Below are positions 8,608 through 17,337 of a stretch of DNA of 64,000 bases, in pieces (the first letter of the stretch is position 1; each line of letters begins with the position of its first letter). Origin of the DNA: an uncultured Bacillaceae bacterium (GTDB lineage Bacteria; Bacillota; Bacilli; Bacillales; Caldibacillaceae); the NCBI GenBank assembly GCA_937951955.1, contig CALGAD010000139.1, positions 20,781-84,780 on the forward strand, read 5' to 3'. The notes beneath the pieces are model-generated. The model made no database searches. It saw nothing but the letters and a program-made list of their open reading frames with translations, and was not told the DNA's origin. The position numbers and the translations under genes are program-made.

Positions 8608-9515
8608 ATTATATTTCCCTCCAATTCTTCTACATTGGTTAACTGCGAAAAAGCATCCTCGAGACGTCCTTTTTCAATTTGCAAATCTTTGATCCGGATA
8701 TTTTTCGCAAACAGGGCCGCGATGGTTTCTTCAACATTATTCGTTTCAATCATAATCCGGTTTTCTTTTTCATAAATGTTTAAAACGTACGGGAGTTTTT
8801 TAAACGCTGGGAAAGGAAAAGGCGAGTGGGTGAGAAATGAGACGATTTGTCGAGAAACATTCCGTTTTATAGCTTCCGGGCTCCCGTCCTGGATTAAATG
8901 TCCCTGGTTCAGTAAGAGAATCCGATTGGCAAAATCGTCGGCTTCTTGTAAATAATGGGTGGTAAACACAACGGTCTTTCCTGCTTTAGCATACTGCTGG
9001 ATGGTACGCCAGAACTTTTGCCTGCTCGCTATATCCATTCCAACGGTCGGCTCATCGAAAAACAATAGTTCAGGATTTCCCGCTAACGAGAGCGCGAAAC
9101 TCACCCTTCTTTTTTGCCCGCCGGAAAGCTTTTCCGTACGCATTTTTAAATCAGTTTCGGAAAGATTGGTTAGTTGCTTTAACAACTGTAATGGCATGGG
9201 ATTGGAGTAATAGGTTGTAAATAACTGCAAAAGCTCAATTACCTTTACACCATCCATCAGGCTCACGTCTTGCAGCATCGCGCCGATTTTATCACGCACC
9301 TTTCGCTTATGCGGCGGTTGATTGAATATGTTCACTTCCCCCGCTGAAGGTGACAGTAATCCGAGCATGATGTGCATTAGCGTTGTTTTCCCGGCACCAT
9401 TCGGACCGAGGATGGCAACTACTTCTCCTTTGTTAATGGAAAAAGAAACGTTATTCAGTGCCAGCTTTTTTGGAAATTGTTTCGTAATTTGCTGTAATTC
9501 AATTACTCTTTCCAT
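8604..9515 (-). CDS. ABC exporter ATP-binding protein
   Basis: A 303-residue ABC ATPase. Walker A GPNGAGKT is at 37-44, the signature LSGGQ at 130-134 and Walker B LLFFDEP at 150-156, followed by an H-loop in FTTHYLQEAD. The C-terminal 80 residues form the extra domain typical of CcmA/YvfR-type exporters. AAAGGAGGA lies 6 bases before the ATG. It is first in the operon with the ABC-2 permease, kinase and regulator. It powers export of an unidentified, probably toxic, lipophilic substrate. Confidence 0.92.
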   Translation of the reverse strand: MERVIELQQITKQFPKKLALNNVSFSINKGEVVAILGPNGAGKTTLMHIMLGLLSPSAGEVNIFNQPPHKRKVRDKIGAMLQDVSLMDGVKVIELLQLFTTYYSNPMPLQLLKQLTNLSETDLKMRTEKLSGGQKRRVSFALSLAGNPELLFFDEPTVGMDIASRQKFWRTIQQYAKAGKTVVFTTHYLQEADDFANRILLLNQGHLIQDGSPEAIKRNVSRQIVSFLTHSPFPFPAFKKLPYVLNIYEKENRIMIETNNVEETIAALFAKNIRIKDLQIEKGRLEDAFSQLTNVEELEGNII

Positions 9516-9622
9516 ACGAACTCCTCCTTTTCTTCATTGTATTGCACGCGAAAATTAAGTTTTAGTAGCTTTTGTAATGAATCGAGATGACAAATGTCAT
9601 ATTGCGGATACGATCTTTAGGC

Positions 9623-9652
9623 AAAAAAAAGCGGTCCTCTTTACAAGGACCG
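9623..9652 (-). terminator. Terminator of the EamA transporter gene
   Basis: CGGTCCT / AGGACCG stem (9632-9638, 9646-9652) followed on the minus strand by eight T residues. Confidence 0.85.
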
Positions 9653-9667
9653 GAGAATTGGTTTGTT

Positions 9668-10630
9668 TTATGCATTTTTTTCGAGATAACTCGTTGTCGC
9701 GTTGGGCTGTTCTGCTTTTTTTCCTTGATAGTTGATGATAAAAATACCGAGGGCGACGAGGACGATGGCACCCAGGATAAAAATATTTAATGTTTCGCCG
9801 GGGATGAACAGGACGGATAACAATGTACCTGATACCGGGATCACGAACTTATAAATGCTAATTTCCCCGGCTTTGTTATATTTTAACAACTGATACCAAA
9901 GCATGAAAGCGACGGCAGAAAGTAAGCTAGAGTATAGAAGTAAACCCGTACCGAGGGGCGTAAAGACCATGGCATTCTCTTCCAGTTGCGGTATCCCCGT
10001 GATTAGCATGAGGCTCGCACCGATTGTTAACTGCCAGCCGGTTAAGGCGAAAGGATGGATACCTGTAGCGAGTTCCTTGGCCATAATCGTACCTACAGCG
10101 CCGGCTAGTCCAGCAATAATCATAAACCCTTCACCAGTTAGAGAAAAGCTCAATTGTAATTCCTGTCCCCAATTCGCCACAATAATACCGAAGAAACCGG
10201 CAATTAACCCGAGCACTTTTTGCCAGTTGAGGCGGTCATTTTTATAAAAGAAATGGGCGATCAATACGGTGAAAAATGTACCGCTCGAGGAGAGAATTGC
10301 TCCTTGCATGCCGGTTACTTTCGCCAGACCATTATAAAAGAAAAAGTATTGAATCGACGTTTGCACGATTCCGAGCAAAATTAATATGCCGATTTTTTTA
10401 CGGGAGATCAAGAGTTCTTTTCGATTCGTAAAAAATAAAAAAATCAAGACGATAAGTCCGGCCAGGAAAAAGCGCAGGCCTGCAAAGACCATCTTGGCAA
10501 TCGGATCATCTGGAGACATTTGTAATTCAGGATAACTGATTTTTAATACTGGAAAGGCGCTTCCCCAGAGCAAGGAACAAAAGATAGCAATGGCGATGAC
10601 GGCCCATTTTTTCTGATAAATAGATTGCAA
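9668..10630 (-). CDS. EamA/DMT-family transporter
   Basis: About 320 residues with ten hydrophobic segments in two five-helix EamA repeats (first starts near LLWGSAFPVLK, second near GLAGAVGTIMAKELA). Drug/metabolite transporters of this family export amino acids or other small metabolites. The reading frame is open to a TTG at 10639, but AGGAG would abut it directly; the in-frame TTG at 10630 has AGGAG 9 bases upstream and is preferred. It has its own terminator and no partner genes. Substrate is unknown. Confidence 0.82.
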   Translation of the reverse strand: MQSIYQKKWAVIAIAIFCSLLWGSAFPVLKISYPELQMSPDDPIAKMVFAGLRFFLAGLIVLIFLFFTNRKELLISRKKIGILILLGIVQTSIQYFFFYNGLAKVTGMQGAILSSSGTFFTVLIAHFFYKNDRLNWQKVLGLIAGFFGIIVANWGQELQLSFSLTGEGFMIIAGLAGAVGTIMAKELATGIHPFALTGWQLTIGASLMLITGIPQLEENAMVFTPLGTGLLLYSSLLSAVAFMLWYQLLKYNKAGEISIYKFVIPVSGTLLSVLFIPGETLNIFILGAIVLVALGIFIINYQGKKAEQPNATTSYLEKNA

Positions 10631-10807
10631 TCGATTCAACTCCTACACTTATTAAGTCTTGTACACTAGTTATCTATTTTAATCAAAAACGACTATCGGA
10701 GCAAATAGAGAAAATTTCCTTTTTATTTTGTCGCCCGGCTTTTGCTTATTTATTATATTGAAATATCAATCGGTTCAGAAAAGGAGTATTGAAAAATATA
10801 TTTATTA

Positions 10808-10836
10808 TTGAGATAATTAAATAAATTCCGTATATA
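10808..10836 (+). promoter_or_regulatory. Promoter of the thiolase/DUF35/NMO operon
   Basis: TTGAGA (10808-10813), 17-base spacer, TATATA (10831-10836), about 58 bases before the start codon. A small palindrome ATTGA-AATA-TCAAT (10757-10770) lies upstream and could be a regulator site, but no regulator gene is adjacent. Confidence 0.55.
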
Positions 10837-10893
10837 GTAAGCGTATACATATTTTCGGATCTCAATTTGACACAAAACAGAGGAGTGGGAGAC

Positions 10894-12054
10894 TTGAGTT
10901 TACGGGGAAAGGCTGCGATCACGGGAATAGGGGAAACACTATTTGTCAAAGAAGGAGAAAAAACGATTTACGAATTAGCGGCAGAAGCGGCACGCCTCGC
11001 TTTACAAGATGCGGGGTTGGTGCCCCGGGATATTGATGGATTAATCACATTAGGTGCATTATCCACAACAGCCCGGATGAACAATACGCTAGCCAGTTAT
11101 CTCGGTATCAAACCGACTTATAGCGCGGAGGCTTCAGTTTACGGGGCAAGTGGCGGCATGGCCCTGAAATTAGCAGCAGAAGCGATAGCGAGCGGGACGG
11201 CCCGCAATATACTTGTCATCGGCGCCGATGTAAACTTTTTAAAACATCCGTCGAATGAAATGTGCGAACTCGCTGAAGCTTATCAAAAACCGTTCATCGG
11301 CGCGGGAATTAATCAACATTACGGACTTGTCGCCACCCTTTATGATCATCTGTATGGAGACTCGAGCGTGGAACGGGCGAAAATTGCCGTGATGCAGCGT
11401 TATAATGCAAGTTTTAATGAGAATTCTTTATTTGGTCATAAGCCGTTAACCGTTGACGATGTGTTATCGGCACCTGTCATCTGTTCACCGTTAACTCTGT
11501 TTGAAATCGTGGCTCCTTGTGATGGGGCACTGGCCTTCGTTGTGAGTAAGGGAGAAGATGCAAAAGCTATTACCGATACCCCCGTTTTTATTGATGGGGT
11601 CGGCTTTTATAGCAGTCATATGTTGCTGACGGATGCAGACTTGTGGCGCAGTGGTCTCGTTACTCCGATTCAACATTCTGCAAAAATTGCCTTCGAGATG
11701 GCCGGAATTACTCCTGATGATGTGGATGTTTGCGGCTTATATGACTGCTATACGATTGCGGTGATTTTAACCCTGGAAGATATGGGCTTTTGTAGAAAGG
11801 GAGAAGGAGTAAGGTTCGTCGCTGAACATGATTTAACTTTTAAAGGGGATTTGCCGGTCAATACGAATGGGGGCCAGCTTTCTGTCGGTCAGCCGGGAGA
11901 TGCTGGGGGGATGGTCAATATTATCGAAGTTGTCCGGCAATTAATGGGAAAATGTGGTGAGCGCCAGGTGAAAGATGCCGAAATCGGTGTGACCAATTCC
12001 AATGGTGGCTTTTTCTCTAATGAATGTACGCTCGTGTTCAGGAGGGGAGCGTAA
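10894..12054 (+). CDS. Thiolase-superfamily protein (SCP-x/Ltp2-like)
   Basis: A 386-residue protein of the thiolase fold, closest to the SCP-x/lipid-transfer thiolase branch. Visible landmarks: AITGIGET at the N terminus, YGASGGMALK at 83-92, CGLYDCYTIAVILTLEDMGFC in the second half and NTNGGQLSVGQPG near the C terminus. At 83-88, where true thiolases carry the nucleophilic cysteine, there is none. That loss is known in Ltp2-type retro-aldolases, which work with a DUF35 partner like the one encoded next. The TTG at 10894 has AGGAG 8 bases upstream; an in-frame TTG at 10867 has no site. Its stop overlaps the DUF35 start by one base. Likely acyl-CoA carbon-carbon cleavage, inferred. Confidence 0.85.
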   Translation: MSLRGKAAITGIGETLFVKEGEKTIYELAAEAARLALQDAGLVPRDIDGLITLGALSTTARMNNTLASYLGIKPTYSAEASVYGASGGMALKLAAEAIASGTARNILVIGADVNFLKHPSNEMCELAEAYQKPFIGAGINQHYGLVATLYDHLYGDSSVERAKIAVMQRYNASFNENSLFGHKPLTVDDVLSAPVICSPLTLFEIVAPCDGALAFVVSKGEDAKAITDTPVFIDGVGFYSSHMLLTDADLWRSGLVTPIQHSAKIAFEMAGITPDDVDVCGLYDCYTIAVILTLEDMGFCRKGEGVRFVAEHDLTFKGDLPVNTNGGQLSVGQPGDAGGMVNIIEVVRQLMGKCGERQVKDAEIGVTNSNGGFFSNECTLVFRRGA

Positions 12055-12449
12055 TGGATTTTTTTAATGAGGCAACGAAACATTTTTTTGCCGCATGCGA
12101 AAAGCAAAAGTTATGGCTACAACATTGTCCCGTCTGTCAAAAACATATCTTCTATTTACGCGGTTTTTGTCCTGAATGCCTGGGACCACTGGAGCTAGTA
12201 GAAGCTACTGGAAAAGGAAAAATCATTTCTTATACGATCGTAGAAAAAAATCCGATGGATCCTTACTTCGCACAAATAACCCCGTATATCGCTGCCATTG
12301 TCGAATTGGCAGAAGGCGTGTTCATGTACACGAGAATAATAACGGATGAAACAAATGATATTACCATTGGCCAGGATGTAGAGGTTATTTTTGTTAAACA
12401 AAATGGAAAAACCGTCCCTGCTTTTCAACCGGTTTACCAAGCCAGATGA
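12054..12449 (+). CDS. DUF35 OB-fold/zinc-ribbon acyl-CoA-associated protein
   Basis: A 131-residue protein: N-terminal rubredoxin-like zinc ribbon with Cys25, Cys28, Cys39 and Cys42 (CPVC...CPEC), then a DUF35 OB fold with GKGKIISYTIVEKNP. In archaea and bacteria DUF35 proteins bind thiolase-superfamily enzymes and channel or hold CoA thioesters. Here it is fused in translation to the thiolase-like gene (TAATG overlap) with AGGAGGGGAG upstream, so the two very probably form a complex. The start at 12054 is preferred over an in-frame upstream ATG at 12024 inside the previous gene. Confidence 0.88.
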   Translation: MDFFNEATKHFFAACEKQKLWLQHCPVCQKHIFYLRGFCPECLGPLELVEATGKGKIISYTIVEKNPMDPYFAQITPYIAAIVELAEGVFMYTRIITDETNDITIGQDVEVIFVKQNGKTVPAFQPVYQAR

Positions 12450-12465
12450 AAAAGGAGGATGTTGG

Positions 12466-13608
12466 ATGAAAACATCGATTTGTGAAGAATATGGAATCGA
12501 CGTGCCGATTTTTGCATTTTCCCATAGCCCGGAAGTTGTGATTGCCGTTATTAATGCGGGAGGAATGGGCGTATTAGGAGCTTCGGGCATGACACCCGAG
12601 GAACTGGAAGGTGCTCTACAGCGCATCACGGCGGCCTGTCCGGGGAAAGCATTTGGCATCGATTTAATCTTACCGAATGATTATGTCGGAAAAGAACAGG
12701 GCGGTCTTGCGGATGAGGAACTGGAAAAACAATTGCCAGAGGAGCATAAACAATTTGTCGAAAAACTGCTGGATGAATACGGGATAGGCGATACAGAAGT
12801 CGATCGCTCGCGGCAAATTGCTATCAATGCCGGCGCAAACGTGTCCTTAAAAGAAGCCCGAACGCTTGTTAATATTGCCTTTCGCTTTCCGATCAAGCTA
12901 CTCGTCAATGCTCTTGGGGTTTTTCCCGAGGAATTTTTGAAGAAAGCACGGGAGAAAGGGATCAAAACAGGCGCGTTAGTCGGACAGGTGAAACATGCCA
13001 TTAAACAAAAAGAAGCGGGCGTTGATTTAATCATTGCCCAGGGCTATGAAGCCGGGGGACATACAGGGGATATTGCTAATATGGTCCTCGTTCCGCAAGT
13101 GGTGGATGCCGTCAAGCCGACACCGGTATTAATGGCTGGCGGGGTCGCCGATGGGAGACAAATTGCTGCCGCCTTTGCTTTAGGGGCGCAAGGCGTGTGG
13201 TCAGGTTCGGTATGGTTAATGACGGAAGAAGCGGAAACCCATCCGGTCGTAAAGGAAAAGTTTAAAAAGGCAACATCTGCCGATACGTTGCGCTCCCGTT
13301 CGATTACAGGAAAATATGCCCGGCAATTAAAATCAGCCTGGACGGAAGCCTGGGAAGATCCGGATAGTCCCGAGCCGCTGCCAATGCCTTTACAGGGGAA
13401 ACTTGTAAAAAAAGCAAAAGCGCGAATTGATGCAGAAGCGCTGCAAGGAAAGCCTGGTGCGGTTCAATTGATCAACTATTTCGTCGGTCAAAACGTCGGA
13501 ATGCTAAAAGAGGAAAAACCAGCGGCAGAAGTACTTCGTGCACTCAATACGCAATTTGAAGATACGTTAGAAAAGTTAAGCCGCCTGCTTGAGTACAGAG
13601 GATCATGA
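12466..13608 (+). CDS. Nitronate monooxygenase (2-nitropropane dioxygenase family)
   Basis: A 380-residue FMN-dependent TIM-barrel oxidoreductase. Features: NAGGMGVLGASG near the N terminus, AQGYEAGGHTG (phosphate/flavin loop), LMAGGVADGRQIAAAFALGAQGVWSG (FMN phosphate site) and a long C-terminal extension with PGAVQLINYFVGQNVGML. Class enzymes oxidise alkyl nitronates to aldehydes plus nitrite, but many members act on unknown substrates. The ATG at 12466 has AAAGGAGG 7 bases upstream; an open frame back to 12391 lies inside the DUF35 gene and is not used. Third gene of the thiolase-like operon, followed by a terminator. The combination suggests breakdown of an unusual acyl-CoA rather than simple nitronate detoxification. 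Confidence 0.88.
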   Translation: MKTSICEEYGIDVPIFAFSHSPEVVIAVINAGGMGVLGASGMTPEELEGALQRITAACPGKAFGIDLILPNDYVGKEQGGLADEELEKQLPEEHKQFVEKLLDEYGIGDTEVDRSRQIAINAGANVSLKEARTLVNIAFRFPIKLLVNALGVFPEEFLKKAREKGIKTGALVGQVKHAIKQKEAGVDLIIAQGYEAGGHTGDIANMVLVPQVVDAVKPTPVLMAGGVADGRQIAAAFALGAQGVWSGSVWLMTEEAETHPVVKEKFKKATSADTLRSRSITGKYARQLKSAWTEAWEDPDSPEPLPMPLQGKLVKKAKARIDAEALQGKPGAVQLINYFVGQNVGMLKEEKPAAEVLRALNTQFEDTLEKLSRLLEYRGS

Positions 13609-13640
13609 AGATAAGAAGAAAAATATACACTAATCGTCAA

Positions 13641-13678
13641 AAAAAAGCTTTGTCCATATGTTAGGGCAAAGCTTTTTA
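13641..13678 (+). terminator. Terminator of the thiolase/NMO operon
   Basis: Twelve-pair stem AAAGCTTTGTCC / GGGCAAAGCTTT (13644-13655, 13664-13675; one G-T pair) flanked by A and T runs; could also work for the opposing gene. Confidence 0.85.
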
Positions 13679-13750
13679 TGTGAGGATTTTTTGATTGGTC
13701 AATTACCACAGAGGAATAAACCTTTTGCTTGAAAAAAAGGAATTTCCTAT

Positions 13751-14368
13751 TTAATTTAAAAACAAATTCACTCGATCAATGATTTTTTCATCACCAATGA
13801 TCAGTAAAATATCCCCTAACTCAAATGTCGCATGGGGACCGGGGGAAAGGATGAGTTGACCTTTTCTTTTAATGGCGACAATCGTTCCTCCGGTATTTTC
13901 CCAAAACTTGACTTCGCCTACTGTTTTACCGATAAAACGGCATTTCTCCGTAATCTCCACTTCCACGGGAGAAAGGGGGTTCGTATTTCGTAATGCACCT
14001 GAATAGTGAAGAATTTTGGTAATGGTATCCGTAAGTTTTTTGTCAAGAGCGGCCCGTTCATTGATTAATGAGCGTGCTTCCTGTTCCAGCTCTTTCAGAC
14101 TTTTAATATCAGAAAAACGTCTAATGAATTTTAAAGCGTTTTCCCGGGAGGAAATAATAACGCCACTTCCCTTTTCTGAACGAACGATCTGAACATCTTC
14201 TAAAATTTTGATCGACTTGCGAATCGTTTCTGGAGAAACGTTGTATTCACCGGCTAAGGTGGAGCGACCGTATATTTTCTCTCCCTCTTTAAATTCACCG
14301 TCATAAATGCGATTGGCTATATCAAGGGCGATAATTTGATAAATTGGCATTTGATTTTCCGTTTTCAT
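13751..14368 (-). CDS. BusR-like regulator: GntR helix-turn-helix plus RCK_C domain
   Basis: A 205-residue protein with a GntR-type winged helix at about 1-75 (YGRSTLAGEYNVSPETIRKSI), a helical linker (80-125) and a C-terminal RCK_C/TrkA_C domain (about 128-205: VEVEITEKCRFIGKTVGEVKFW ... FELGDILLIIGDE). This architecture and length match BusR, the c-di-AMP-binding repressor of the BusA/OpuA osmolyte importer in lactococci and streptococci. It is divergent from an importer with a fused permease-binding protein, the same arrangement as busR-busA. AAAGGA lies 9-10 bases before the ATG. c-di-AMP binding and repression of the neighbour are inferred from family. Confidence 0.85.
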   Translation of the reverse strand: MKTENQMPIYQIIALDIANRIYDGEFKEGEKIYGRSTLAGEYNVSPETIRKSIKILEDVQIVRSEKGSGVIISSRENALKFIRRFSDIKSLKELEQEARSLINERAALDKKLTDTITKILHYSGALRNTNPLSPVEVEITEKCRFIGKTVGEVKFWENTGGTIVAIKRKGQLILSPGPHATFELGDILLIIGDEKIIDRVNLFLN

Positions 14369-14490
14369 CTATTGTCATCCTTTTAGACGATAATTTGTCC
14401 TATCTAATATATTATCATATATAATTTCATGTTCAGGGGAAAGCTATAATGAGATGACATGAGGCAGAGAAAATCGGTAATAATTTTATT

Positions 14491-14523
14491 TTGTTGAAAA
14501 AGTGCCAACTTGTATGATAGTAT
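14491..14523 (+). promoter_or_regulatory. Candidate promoter of the betaine/thiol importer operon
   Basis: Two overlapping choices: TTGTTG (14491-14496) with 16 bases to TATGAT (14513-14518), or TTGAAA (14494-14499) with 18 bases to TAGTAT (14518-14523). It lies in the divergent 190-base gap where a BusR-like repressor would act. No clear operator repeat could be picked out. Confidence 0.45.
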
Positions 14524-14559
14524 TGGGTTGTTGCTTAAAAATAAGAAAGGGGGAAGCCT

Positions 14560-15684
14560 ATGATTAAATTCGAAAATATCGTAAAGAAATACGGTGACAC
14601 AACTGTCATCGATGGATTTAATCTCGAAATCCAACCTGGTGAACTCGTTGTGTTCATTGGCCCGAGTGGCTGTGGAAAAACAACTCTATTAAAAATGGTG
14701 AACCGGCTCATTGAACCGACGAGCGGGAAAATATACGTAAACGGAAAAGACATTACGAAAGAAGATCCGATCGAGCTCAGAAGAAATATCGGCTATGTTA
14801 TTCAAAATGTCGGTCTTTTCCCGCATATGTCCATTAAAGAAAATCTGGAAATTATCCCGAAAGTAAAGGGAGAAGATCCAGAGGCCATTGAAGAAAAAAC
14901 GATCCGCTTACTAAATCTAGTCGGTCTAGACCCGGAACAATATATGTACCGTTTTCCAAGCGAGCTAAGTGGAGGACAACAACAAAGGGTTGGAGTTGCC
15001 CGTGCCTTTTCAACTGATTCGGACATTATTTTAATGGACGAACCCTTCAGCGCATTAGATCCCATTACAAGAAATTCCCTCCAAGAAGAACTATTCAATA
15101 TGCAGCAAGAACTGCGTAAAACAATCATCTTTGTCACCCACGATATGGACGAAGCATACAAAATTGCTGATAAAATTTGCATCATGAATAAAGGGAAAAT
15201 TATTCAATACGATACACCGGAAAACATCTTGAAAAATCCGGCTTCCGAATTCGTGGCGAACTTCATCGGAAAACGTCGCGTCTGGAACAATCCGGAAGTA
15301 TTGAAAGCAGAAGATATTATGATTCAAAATCCGGTGAAAGTATCACCAAAACGAAATGTCTTGCAAGCTATTGAAATTATGTCAGAACAAAAAGTGGATA
15401 GCTTGCTCGTGACGAATAAAGAAGATGAATTAATCGGTCTTATTACTCTTAAACAAATCCAATTAGCCGATCGGAAAACATTAATTGAAGAATTAATGCA
15501 ACGGGATGTCTTGACGGTGCAAGAAGATGACAGTCTCGTGAAAGTTTTAGGAATCATGAACCGGAATAAAATTGGCTATATGCCTGTAGTTGACACCTCC
15601 GGGAAGCTGGCGGGCTTGATTACACGCAGCAGCATTCTCGCAGCTTTGAGCAATCAACTCATTGATATGGAGGTGGAATTTTAA
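14560..15684 (+). CDS. Quaternary amine/ergothioneine-type ABC importer ATPase with tandem CBS domains
   Basis: A 374-residue ATPase of the OpuA/OpuC/ProV family. Walker A GPSGCGKT is at 34-41, signature LSGGQ at 136-140 and Walker B IILMDEP at 156-162. Two CBS repeats follow (about 250-302 and 310-370), which in OpuA sense ionic strength or nucleotides. The gene is preceded by AAAGGGGGAAG and overlaps the fused permease gene by one base (TAATG). The family imports glycine betaine, carnitine or choline for osmoprotection; the closely related EgtV (Listeria BilEA) serves ergothioneine uptake. Which applies cannot be told here. The BusR-like gene next door favours osmotic control. Confidence 0.9.
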   Translation: MIKFENIVKKYGDTTVIDGFNLEIQPGELVVFIGPSGCGKTTLLKMVNRLIEPTSGKIYVNGKDITKEDPIELRRNIGYVIQNVGLFPHMSIKENLEIIPKVKGEDPEAIEEKTIRLLNLVGLDPEQYMYRFPSELSGGQQQRVGVARAFSTDSDIILMDEPFSALDPITRNSLQEELFNMQQELRKTIIFVTHDMDEAYKIADKICIMNKGKIIQYDTPENILKNPASEFVANFIGKRRVWNNPEVLKAEDIMIQNPVKVSPKRNVLQAIEIMSEQKVDSLLVTNKEDELIGLITLKQIQLADRKTLIEELMQRDVLTVQEDDSLVKVLGIMNRNKIGYMPVVDTSGKLAGLITRSSILAALSNQLIDMEVEF

Positions 15685-17261
15685 TGGTTGATTTTATGAA
15701 TTATCTTGCAGCGAACACCGACCGTATTCTTTCTTTACTCTGGCAGCATATTTACTTGACGGTATTTGCTGTCTTTATTGCCGCGGTAATCGGAGTTCCG
15801 CTTGGTATCTTAATTTCTCGAACGAAGCAACTTGCAAAACCGATCATCGGCTTTGCTAACGTTGTCCAGGCGATACCGAGTTTAGCGATGCTCGGTTTCT
15901 TAATTCCTTTACTTGGTATAGGTAGTAAACCGGCAATTGTGATGGTCGTACTTTATTCCTTATTGCCGATTGTTAAAAATACGTTTACGGGCTTGACAAA
16001 TATTGATCGCGATATTATGGAAGCTGCCCGGGGAATCGGTTTGACGAATGGTCAAATCATGAGAAAAATTCAATTACCTCTGGCGATGCCGGTCATCATG
16101 GCAGGTATTCGGATCGCGGCCGTTACCGCTGTCGGTCTCATGACGATTGCCGCCTTTATCGGTGCTGGCGGTCTCGGTTTCCTTGTTTATTCCGGTGTGG
16201 CAACCGTTGATAACCATATGATTTTAGCCGGAGCGATTCCCGCATGTATTCTCGCCCTTTTAATTGATTATTTAGTTGGAATCATAGAGAAAAAAATCTC
16301 GTATACGAATAAGAAAAAACTCGATATGAGTGCTGCTGGCGTGATGCGCCGGAATAAGAGAAGAAAAGTATGGTTATCCGTTGCTGCTTTATTTGTAGTT
16401 GTTCTCATCGGTTACGGAATCTTTGCCTCTCTTGGTGAGAAAGAAGAAACGATTTCCGTAGGTTCGAAAAACTTTACGGAGCAATTGATTATCGGTAATA
16501 TGGTGGCCGAATTGATCGAGGCCAATACGGACTTGCAAGTTAAACGGGATTTGAACCTCGGTGGAACGCAAGTTGCTTTCGAAGCATTAAAAGCCGGGGA
16601 AATTGACATGTACGTTGACTATACCGGTACATTATTAATCGACGTCCTGGATCAAGACGTGATGAATGATCCGGAGGAAGTTTATGAAGTGGTACATGAT
16701 CAATTGCTTGAAAAATTCAACATTAAAACGCTGGCGAACTTAGGATTTAATAATACGTACACATTAGCGGTAAGACCGGATACGGCTGAAAAATACGGTT
16801 TAAAAACATTCTCTGATTTAGCAGAAGTCAGTGATGAATTAAGCATTGGTGCGACGATTGAATTTATGAACCGTGAGGACGGTCTCAAAGGATTAATGCG
16901 GACATATAACATGGAATTTGCCGGATCCGAAGCGGTCGATGGTGGTTTGCGCTATACCGCCCTGGAAAATGATGAAGTTCAAGTCATCAATGCTTTTGCA
17001 ACGGATGGTTTACTGGAAGAATTTAATTTAATCGTATTAGAAGACGATCAATATTTCTTCCCGCCGTATCATGCCGTGCCGATTATCCGTGGCGAAATTG
17101 TTGAGAAGTATCCGCAAATTGCGGAGCTTATGGATCAGCTCGCCGCTGAATTGAGTGATGAAGTGATGCGTGAACTGAATTTCAAGGCGGATAGTTTGAA
17201 TATCGCTCCGGAAAAAGTTGCTCGTGATTTCTTGTTAGAAGTAGGCTTAATCGAACAATAA
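15684..17261 (+). CDS. Fused ABC permease and substrate-binding protein (OpuC/EgtU type)
   Basis: A 525-residue fusion. Residues 1-213 are a six-helix OpuCB-type permease with the EAA-like loop around MEAARGIGLTNGQIMRKIQLP; a further membrane helix (about 230-248) leads to an extracytoplasmic OpuCC-type binding domain from about 253 (ISVGSKNFTEQ) to the end, with DYTGTLL, LEF-like IEFMNREDG and FFPPYHAVP segments that line the ligand pocket in this family. Tethering gives one receptor per permease. Fusions of this type include Listeria BilEB and pneumococcal EgtU (ergothioneine) as well as quaternary-amine importers. It pairs with the ATPase whose gene overlaps it. Ligand unresolved. Confidence 0.9.
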   Translation: MVDFMNYLAANTDRILSLLWQHIYLTVFAVFIAAVIGVPLGILISRTKQLAKPIIGFANVVQAIPSLAMLGFLIPLLGIGSKPAIVMVVLYSLLPIVKNTFTGLTNIDRDIMEAARGIGLTNGQIMRKIQLPLAMPVIMAGIRIAAVTAVGLMTIAAFIGAGGLGFLVYSGVATVDNHMILAGAIPACILALLIDYLVGIIEKKISYTNKKKLDMSAAGVMRRNKRRKVWLSVAALFVVVLIGYGIFASLGEKEETISVGSKNFTEQLIIGNMVAELIEANTDLQVKRDLNLGGTQVAFEALKAGEIDMYVDYTGTLLIDVLDQDVMNDPEEVYEVVHDQLLEKFNIKTLANLGFNNTYTLAVRPDTAEKYGLKTFSDLAEVSDELSIGATIEFMNREDGLKGLMRTYNMEFAGSEAVDGGLRYTALENDEVQVINAFATDGLLEEFNLIVLEDDQYFFPPYHAVPIIRGEIVEKYPQIAELMDQLAAELSDEVMRELNFKADSLNIAPEKVARDFLLEVGLIEQ

Positions 17262-17271
17262 TGACGTATTG

Positions 17272-17308
17272 AAAGACGGTCTCTGCATTGGCAAAGACCG
17301 TCTTTTTC
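17272..17308 (+). terminator. Terminator of the importer operon
   Basis: AAGACGGTCT / AGACCGTCTT stem (17273-17282, 17295-17304) followed by TTTTC. Confidence 0.85.
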
Positions 17309-17337
17309 AATTGCTCTCGATTGAATATGTCTAGTAG

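Noticed and set aside
12391..12465. N-terminal extension of the nitronate monooxygenase into the DUF35 gene
   Set aside because: AAAGGAGG directly precedes the ATG at 12466; the extension shows no family similarity.
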